Origin: Heterobasidion occidentale
Lineage: Eukaryota; Basidiomycota; Agaricomycetes; Russulales; Bondarzewiaceae
Length of the DNA: 64,000 bases
Direction: 5' to 3'
Assembly: GCA_039111635.1 (NCBI GenBank)
Contig: JBCAQO010000014.1
Span: 186,001-250,000 of the forward strand
Shown here: piece after piece, positions 57,141 to 64,000 of the stretch
Numbering within the stretch: the stretch's first letter is position 1
How the letters are laid out: every line of letters starts with the position of its first letter
The notes under the pieces: generated by a model
Databases searched by the model: none
What the model was told of the DNA's origin: nothing
The model's input: only the letters and a program-made list of their open reading frames with translations
Translations under genes and position numbers: made by a program

Positions 57141-57148
57141 TATATAAA
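57141..57148 (+). promoter_or_regulatory. TATA box of the FAD oxidase gene
   Basis: TATATAAA, about 100 bp before the ATG at 57249. Confidence 0.5.
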
Positions 57149-57248
57149 TCCTCCGTGACCGCGTTTGATGCACAACTCCTCTTTCCTGGCCCTTGCCATC
57201 AGGCGTATCCAACCTTTTTCTACCGACTTTCATCTTCTCCTTTTCGCG

Positions 57249-60200
57249 ATGAGCGCAACCTCGTCTACAGACACCCCTCCTCTGCCTAGGCCTTCTATCG
57301 TCACCTCGAGACTTCCACGAGTGCTGTACGATGAACTGGGCTCGCTGATCAAGGGTAAAGTTGTCCATCCGGACGAACCACAGTGCGTACGCTGCGCCCC
57401 GCTATATTTGGAACTGCCTTGACAGCCGCATGCACAGCTACTCCGAGCGTGCCCGGGTGTTCAACGGCAACGTCCTGAACGCATCCAAAGTCGTCGCGTG
57501 CCCGCTTGATGCCCACGACGTGAGCAAGTGAGTGCCTTTCTTCTTTACTTACCACGTCTATCCAAGCCTGGTTGTGGCACGACATTTACTCTCTCACAAG
57601 CTCGATGACGCTCTTTGTCTGTGCGGATCGTAAAAACACCCACCGCGCGGTCTTTAAATAGAGCTCGCGGATATACGCGCCGCGTGACATATCGATACTT
57701 TGCCCGACGTCATGTCTCCTTCGTGCGGCGAACGACTGCTCGCGTCTCAATTATAGTCGACTCTAATGATACGGTATGTTTCATAGGATAATTCTATTCT
57801 GCACGAAGCATTGCCTGTCTCTTTCCGTCAAGGCCGGAGGCTACGGCACGGCCGGCTGGGCTATCAACGGCGACATTATCATCGACCTCTCTTCCATCGC
57901 CGACATCGACATCGAGACCCCGCTCGCCGAGGGCGGTCATACCAGCCTTCGAGATATAGCACCCTCTGGCAGCAAAGGCAAGGACAAGGCTGGCGCCCCG
58001 ATCCTCGAAGGCGCACCCACAAACTTGGCTGGCGCGAAGCGGCGCCGCGAGGATGACGGCGACGGCGACGGCGATGAGGCCAATCCTCCCCCGACGTACA
58101 GCATCGCTTCCGCAGCTGTCGCGAGCTTTCTCAATGGCCCGCCGCTCCCAACCGACGCCTCCGGCGAGAAAATACGCCAGCCCCCCTTGAATCGCCGACG
58201 CGTCGACGAAGAGGGCGCAGCGATGGACATCGACGTGCAGACGGCGCCCAGCATCCTCGCGGCACGTCAGCTCTCGACCGACTCGGAGTCGAGCGGCAAG
58301 TCGACATCCTCGCGGGACAGTGCGGACGAGCTCTCGCATTCTGGGTCGACATCCACGCTCGTGACGTCTCCCGGTGGTTCCAAGTCGCCTGAGACTGCGC
58401 AGGCACCATCGGCATCTGAAGGATTCAGCGCGGGGTCGGGGTCTGCGGCATTGTCGGATCCGTTTGCATACATGGCCGAACGGCCGACTCAGCACATCGC
58501 TTCTGCACCCCGACCTCGCCCACCCGCTTCCACGACGTCTGCATCTTCCTCGAATGCAGCTCCGTTATCGCATTCGACGCTTGGCTCTTCTGGTTTCCCT
58601 TCCTTGTCTTCGTCCCGACCAGATCCCTTCGCGTACATGACCGCAGCCCCCACGCTTCCGCTTCCTGAGGTTCGCAGCCGCTCGACCGGCGGTCACGCAG
58701 GTGGTTGGGATGCACTAACTAGCGCGGCGCTCAACCACCCGCTTCTCAGTGGAGCCACAGCGCACGATGCGGTGGGGCACCTCGAGCTGCTACCCGTACA
58801 CAAGCACGCGTACGTCACGTTCGGTGCAGGCGTCAAGCAGAAGGCCGTTGACGCGTACACGGCCGCGAACCCGCTCCCTGCGGTCACGCTTGCAGGCGCG
58901 CCCGCGGTCGCGCCGTACCATGTACCCTTGTGAGTGGGTTTCGCGCACTCGGCAAGCGTTCACGAAGGTGATGGGTCTGTCTCTACAGTTCTGCTCACCC
59001 CGTAGGATCGTCGGTGATGATCCTGGGAGGGTTCGGATTTTTGAGTCGTCTATACGGCCTGAGCATCGACAACGTCGTCGAGGTCGAGATGGTGCTCGCA
59101 GACGGGAGCATCGTCATCGTCAACGAGCGAGAGCATCCGGGTGCGTCTTAAGTTCCGCTTGTGCCGCGCTTCAGAAGTCCTTTTTGTGCTTTGTGCTGAC
59201 CGCGAAAACAGACCTGTGGTGGGCGATCCGCGGCGCCGGGCCCGCATTTGGCATTGCGACGCGGTACAAGGCGCGCGCGTATCCCGTCCCCGTCGTCTTT
59301 GCCGGCAACCTCATATAGTATGTTGGCCCACCCTATCTCGCCTCGCCTAGCCCGCGTTTACCCTCCCGCCCTCCCCTCCAGCCGCTTTCACCGCGCCACC
59401 GCCGGGTCGCTCATCCGGCACTTCCGCGACTGCGTCAAGGGCGCGCCGCGCGAGCTGTACGCCAACGTGCTGCTGACGGCGGGTCCCGCGGACAAGGACT
59501 CGCTTGTGGTCGTGCAGATCTGCTTCGTCGGGCCGCGCGCGCGCGGCCAGGAGTACCTCGACGCGATCTCGGCGTGGAACGGCGAGCAGTGCTGCTGAAC
59601 GAGGTGGACGAGAAGAGCTTCGTGCACCAGCAGGAGAGCGTCGCGCAGGTGCTGCGCGCGAAGGGTGCGTGCTTTTTCTCGAATGCATCTCGTGCGCCGG
59701 CGGGGGCTGAACGGCGTGTTCGGCGGTGCAGCGGGCAGGCAGTGGTTCATCCGCTCGGCGCTCATCTCGTCGCTCCCGGACGACGTGATCAACAAGACGG
59801 TGCTCGAGTTCGCCGACACGCCCATCGGATGCAGTGCGTCCCCGCTCTCTCCTCCCCGCTCACTCTCTCGCTGACTGGGCTCGTTTTTATCACCCGCGCG
59901 CGCGCGCGCGCAGCGTGGCTGTTCGAGCTCGCGGGCGGCGCGATCGCCGATTTCGACGGGACGTGCGTGCCCAAGTCGCAGCGCGAGGCGGCGTTCACGA
60001 TCGCGGGGCTGCACCAGTGGGACATGGGCATCGACGACCCGCGCTGCGTCGAGACCGCCGAGGAGGTACGCCGCGCCCCGTTCTCCCCACCCGCGTCCGC
60101 ATCGCGCTGATCGCGGCCCAACCCCAGTGGCTGCGGGACACCATCGGCCCCGTCGCCCTCGGCGGGCCGTTCCCCTCCGTACGTCCTCCCGCCCTCTTTC

Positions 60201-60446
60201 CATCCCGCCTGCCCCCCGCCCTGACCTCTTCCTGTCTCCACCCCCTCTGCGCGGATCTCGCCGCAGTTCCTGGGCCGACACGAGCCCCCCGCGCGCGTGA
60301 TGGCCTCCTTCGGCGCGAACTGGGCGCGCGTCGCCGCGCTGAAGAAGCAGTACGACGCGGGCGGCGTGTTCCGGAACACGTTCTGGCCGCTCGGGCCCGA
60401 CGGGGAGGTCGTCGAGCCCGCGAGTCATGAGCCGGGGACGCCGTGA
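57249..60446 (+). CDS. FAD-linked (BBE-like) oxidase with a large low-complexity insertion
   Basis: Berberine-bridge-type flavin oxidase. Early exons are 57249-57382, 57438-57527, 57787-58929 (after a 259-bp intron), 58989-59140 and 59212-59317; the C-terminal BBE motif is NWARVAALKKQYDAGGVFRN and the stop is at 60446. The FAD pyrophosphate loop reads SVKAGGYGTAGWAINGDIII, with Tyr where bicovalent members have the FAD-linking His. About 270 Ser/Pro/Asp-rich residues (57930-58740) split the FAD domain and include AKRRRE and NRRRVDEEG patches and two DPFAYM motifs. GSSVMILGGFGFLSRLYGLS and LWWAIRGAGPAFGIATRY follow. No signal peptide. A one-base frame change near 59598 and an intron lacking an AG acceptor near 59670-59705 suggest damage or sequence error. 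Confidence 0.82.
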
Positions 60447-63040
60447 GGTGCACGGGCAGCGGGGGGGGTCAGGGGGGGGCGCAGCAGGAGATGCGGGATT
60501 CTGTTTGCTTTCTTGGGCGTCCACGCGCTGCTGGGTGCACGCGCGCGGAGATGAACGTCGTGCGGCGTGCGGCGTGCGGGAGAAGTGTCTGGGGTCCCCT
60601 GCGTTTCGGCCCTGGGCTGTTTGTGGAAGGATCTTCGATGCCTAGATTTGAATGCGGGGGAGGGTTCTTTGGACACGGTGGTGTGCGTTTGCGTGCGTGT
60701 GTGTGTGCTACATAATTCGTTGTTTGTGGGCGTGGGTGGGCATGGACGGCATGCTGTAATGAATGAATGAATGAGACCAGCACCACGTACGCGCACGCTG
60801 CACCGAGGGACCGCGTGTCAGAGAGAGAGAGAGAGAGGGAGACGGGTCCGCATGTCGAGGCCCAAGCACTGCACGAGTCGCAGAGCGGTCCGGGGTCGTG
60901 CGTGCATGTGCCGGTGCCGTCTCCGCGGGGGTGGTATGTTGTACTTGCCTTGTCTGTGGAAGGTTAGGCTCTTGTCGGTGCCGAGCGGCGGTTGTCGACG
61001 GCGGTGGTGGCGAGGGACGGACGAGGCGAGGCGAGGCGCGCACGACACGACACGACACGACACGACGTGACACGACACGACGCGGTGCGACACGGCACAC
61101 TGCACGCCGCACGAGCGACAGTGAACGGCGCACGCGCGCCCGGACGCGCGACGCCGCGGGGGCGCAGACGGGCTCGGGATGGCGGGGCCTGCTGGATGCG
61201 ACGAGCACGGCCGCCGACGGGGAACGTAGAGCGGGCAAGGGCGCGCTAGCACACGCGTCGGCATCGGCACCGGGACTGGGACTGGGACTGGGACTGACGC
61301 AGGGCGCCGATAGCTCGAGGACGCGTGCGTGCATATATGTGGGCGGACACACGGGGGGAGGCGCGAAGAGCCTCAGGGAGCCTGAAAGAGGCGAGGTGAG
61401 AGAGCGAGGTGAGAAGGCAGGCTGCAGGGCAGGCTGTAGGGCAGGAGGCAGGAAGTAACAAGAGGCAGAGGCAGCGAGACACTCGGGAGAAGGCGCGTGC
61501 GCGCGAGGTGCTCGGTCTGTCGCCGCAGGGCCGCGGGGGCCAGGCGAGGGCCGCGGGGTGGGTTTGCAGCCGCGCGCACCGGGCACTTGTGCGCGGGGTG
61601 GGGTGCAGCAGAAGCGCGTGTGTGTGTGCGTGTGTGGGTGGGTGGGTGAGGACTGCATGTGGGCACGCACGCACGGGCAGGGAAGGGTGGGTGAGTTAGG
61701 ATGGGGTGAGTTGGGGTGAGTGGGCAGGCGTGTTTGTAGCGTCGGGCGTCGTGCGGGGGCGGGCAGGCGGGAGGAGGCGGTAGCGCGGGAAGGAAACTAA
61801 GGGAGGAAAATTAAGGGAGGAGAGAAGAGGAAGGAAGGAAGGAAGGAAGGAAGGAAGGAGGAGAAGAGGGGAGGAGGTTGCGTGGCTTGAGGAGTGGCCG
61901 AGGCGGGCTGTTGTGGGATGTGAGGTGTGGGGTGTGGGGTGCGGGGTTTGATGGGGTACGGGGTGCAGATGCGGGGCGTGGGGATGTGGGCGCGGGGCAG
62001 CGCGTGCACCGCGACGTGTTGTGGGGTTGAGTGTCGAGCTGTAGAGCTGCACATACGGGGCTCGAGACGAGAGAGTGCGATCCACGGGCACTCTGTGGAG
62101 CGGAAGGAGATATTTCGCGTCCCCGCGTAGCTGGAGCGGGGCGCAGGGATGCCGAGCGAGCAGCGACTCGCGCGGTCAGGACTCGGCGATCGAGGACACG
62201 CCGCGCGGGCTCTGGCAGGCCGACTCGAGCGACTCGAGCTGCCACGGCGAGGGCGGCGGGGGGTGCTGGCGCGCTGGACGGCGCGAGGACAGGACGGGGC
62301 GGAGAAGTCGCGCGGGAGAGACGGCTCGGGGGTGGAGGCGCGCAGCGGCGCGTACTTGTGGGGCTGCATGAGGGCGCTGTGTTATAAAACTCAGGGAGCG
62401 GCGGCGGGTGCAGCCCGGGGGGTGCATGTGCGGGCGTCTGCAGGTTATGAGTACCGTCTTACAGCACCCGAGCGTACCGGAGCGGCAGCGGGTTGCGAGT
62501 GGAAGGCGAAATGGGCGGGGTCGCGGGGGGTCGCCTAGACGATGGGCGACGGTGACGGATATGGGCGTCGTTGAGCCGCGAGGGGCGGCAGGGCGGGAGA
62601 GACGACGCGCGGTCGGCGGTGTGTCGGTCGTCCGCCTGGCGCGGAACACGGCGCGTCGGGGCCATAAATAGCAGGTCGCGGGGGCCACATGAGCGGTGGG
62701 TGCCGGAATGGACGGTCGCCGCGCCGCGGCTGGCGTGGCTGCTGGGGACTGGCTCGGGGTGCAGGGCGGAAGGTCGGATGTGCGGCGGAGGCCATCAGCG
62801 CACGGCCAGCCCAGTCCACCGCGGCGCTCCTTATAACTCCCTCGACGCCCTCCCCGCCGCGACCGTCGCATTGCCTCGCGTACACAGCGCTGCAGCCCTC
62901 ACGTGTACGTGTAGTACTAGCCTCCCCCTTCATCTCAATCGGAAAGCAGGACGCTGGATCCGCTCGCCAGCCCGGGGCGCCCGCAGGGCGAGGGCGCTGC
63001 GGACGGCGCCCCCGCGTCAGCGTCAGCGCTGCTGCTACTG
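60447..63040. other. GC-rich spacer with microsatellites
   Basis: About 2.6 kb with no supported gene. Long frames on both strands (up to 330 codons) translate into Arg/Pro/Ala or His/Thr runs and reflect base composition. Repeats: (GA)n near 60820-60838, CACGA units near 61041-61080, GGGACT units at 61272-61296, GT-rich 61618-61650, GGAA units at 61829-61858. TATA-like boxes lie near 62395, 62663 and 62832 upstream of the next gene. Confidence 0.6.
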
Positions 63041-64000
63041 ATGGAGACGCAGACGCGGACCGTTGCCGGACGGGAGCTGGACGGGGACGTGGACGGGGAC
63101 GGACTCGGGGGCGAGGCTGGGGCTGACGGGGCCTCGCAGCACGCGGCGCGGGCGAGGAGCGTGGCAGGCGTGCTCGGACCCTCGACGTCTTCCGTCGACG
63201 CTTATGAGCCCGCGCGGCCTCCTCCTCTCCTCCCCGCTCGCTCCCCTCTCCGCCCCCGTCCCCCCACACGCTCCGCCACAGTGACAGCCACCACCCTCCT
63301 CCCCCCACAACACCCACCCTCCTCGCCACCTCCCTCTTCGTCCTCTCTCTCTTCTTCACCACCACCACCACCACCACCACCAGCGGATTCACACCCATCT
63401 CCTCCCGCGGACGACGAACGGCCCAGCGCGGACGCACCCGTCGCCGCCATGCCACTCCTGCGCAATCGCAGCTTCGGCTCCCTCGCCAACCTCCTCGACT
63501 CCCTCCAGCCCGCACCCGCACCCGCATCCGCGCCCGACCCCAGATCGATCCCGATCTCGTCCCCCATCCCCGCCATCAGCGCACCCATCGCCCTCGCCCT
63601 CGCCCGCCCCCGATCCCACTCCCACTCCCACTCGCCCTCGCATTCGCCCTCGCCCCCGCGCTCGCACGTGCCACCGCACTCCCACTCGCACGCGCACTCG
63701 CTCTCGGCGTCCTCGGCCTCGTCCACGCCCCAGCCCGACAAGCCGCTCCCCGTGCCCCCAGACCCCTCCGACCCTCCCGTCCCCGCTCTCACACCGCCCC
63801 CGGCGGCCCCCGCCATCTCCAAGCGCACCCACGCCCTCCTCGAGCTGCTCTCCTCCGAGCGCGCGTACGCCTCGGATCTCGCCCTCATCCGTGACATCCA
63901 CATCCCGCTCGCCCTCGGTCCGTGGCCCTTCACCTCGTGCCGCGCTCATCTGACGCTTTCGCTTTGCAGGCAAAGACGCCCCGTTTCCTCTCCCGCCCGC
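63041..64000 (+). CDS. RhoGEF (DH domain) protein, 5' part
   Basis: An open frame from the ATG at 63041 to a donor at 63917/63918. It encodes a disordered Pro/Ser/His-rich region of about 250 residues, including a polyproline run from CCA repeats (63358-63382) and His/Ser repeats near 63615-63710. It then enters a DH domain start (KRTHALLELLSSERAYASDL, ALIRDIHIPLALG). A 52-bp intron (63918-63969, ..TTTGCAG) leads to GKDAPFPLPP at the edge. DH domains activate Rho-type GTPases in morphogenesis. A later ATG at 63449 (MPLLRNRSFGSLANLLDSL) follows gccgcc and is an alternative start. The gene continues beyond the window. Confidence 0.75.
   Translation, partial: METQTRTVAGRELDGDVDGDGLGGEAGADGASQHAARARSVAGVLGPSTSSVDAYEPARPPPLLPARSPLRPRPPTRSATVTATTLLPPQHPPSSPPPSSSSLSSSPPPPPPPPADSHPSPPADDERPSADAPVAAMPLLRNRSFGSLANLLDSLQPAPAPASAPDPRSIPISSPIPAISAPIALALARPRSHSHSHSPSHSPSPPRSHVPPHSHSHAHSLSASSASSTPQPDKPLPVPPDPSDPPVPALTPPPAAPAISKRTHALLELLSSERAYASDLALIRDIHIPLALGPWPFTSCRAHLTLSLCRQRRPVSSPAR

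Noticed and set aside
57794..58495. 233-codon minus-strand frame opposite the FAD oxidase
   Set aside because: Shadow of the GC-rich insertion in the oxidase gene; Arg-rich, no start context, no conserved motif.
60708..61670. 320-codon minus-strand frame and several others up to 330 codons in 60.5-63.9 kb
   Set aside because: The translations are dominated by His/Thr, Arg/Pro or Gly/Glu runs produced by microsatellites and high GC; there are no motifs, no plausible introns and overlapping frames in all directions.

Overview
The window looks like a chromosome piece from a filamentous basidiomycete, probably an agaricomycete. Host genes are broken by many 47-70 bp GT..AG introns, a tRNA gene carries a short intron between positions 37 and 38, and the repeats are chromodomain-bearing Ty3/gypsy LTR retrotransposons. 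No prokaryotic signal is present.

Left half (1-34064): a stack of two LTR-retrotransposon families, here called A (LTR about 650 bp) and B (LTR 831-835 bp). A minus-strand B copy (1-1000) enters from the left edge and interrupts a family A LTR (1001-1459). A complete minus-strand A copy (A1, 1633-12505, target duplication ctttt) follows. A complete plus-strand B copy (13014-34059, target duplication acaag) is inserted in an exon of a host coiled-coil gene. A second A copy (A2, 15913-26593, target duplication ccggc) sits inside the gag of that B. Removing A2 plus one target copy restores the B gag frame, and removing B plus one target copy restores the host frame, so the order was host gene, then B, then A2.

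Both families carry gag, aspartic protease, reverse transcriptase, RNase H, integrase and a chromodomain. In both, the primer-binding site is complementary to 10 nt of the element's own LTR about 31-34 nt downstream of a TATA box, the signature of Tf1/sushi-type self-priming. Both also have extra ORFs downstream of pol, each preceded by its own TATAAAA box: in B a second Gag-like protein with a CCHC knuckle, in A a pair of coiled-coil/acidic ORFs with overlapping open frames. Family A also has about 2.5 kb of 3' non-coding sequence made largely of hairpins, including some 17 copies of an AGTTTA-box plus hairpin motif whose stems covary while the loop stays NTTGCG. In A2 one of these hairpins contains a stretch identical to the universally conserved 18S rRNA 530 loop. 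This region is the best candidate for something undescribed.

Right half (34065-64000): compact host genes. In order: the rest of the interrupted coiled-coil gene (-), tRNA-Ala(AGC) (+), RNA polymerase I/III subunit AC40 (-), a proline-rich protein of unknown function (+), a lactonase-family beta-propeller protein (+), a mitochondrial-type family III CoA-transferase (-), Elongator subunit ELP1/IKI3 (-), rRNA-processing protein EFG1 (+), a multi-pass membrane protein (-), an aldo-keto reductase (-), an FAD-linked oxidase with a large insertion (+), a GC-rich microsatellite-bearing spacer, and the 5' part of a RhoGEF gene (+) running off the right edge. Several neighbours serve RNA and translation (tRNA-Ala, AC40, ELP1, EFG1), but nothing indicates co-regulation beyond two divergent gene pairs. 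All gene calls rest on reading the sequence, codon phase across proposed introns and recognised motifs; no database search was possible.
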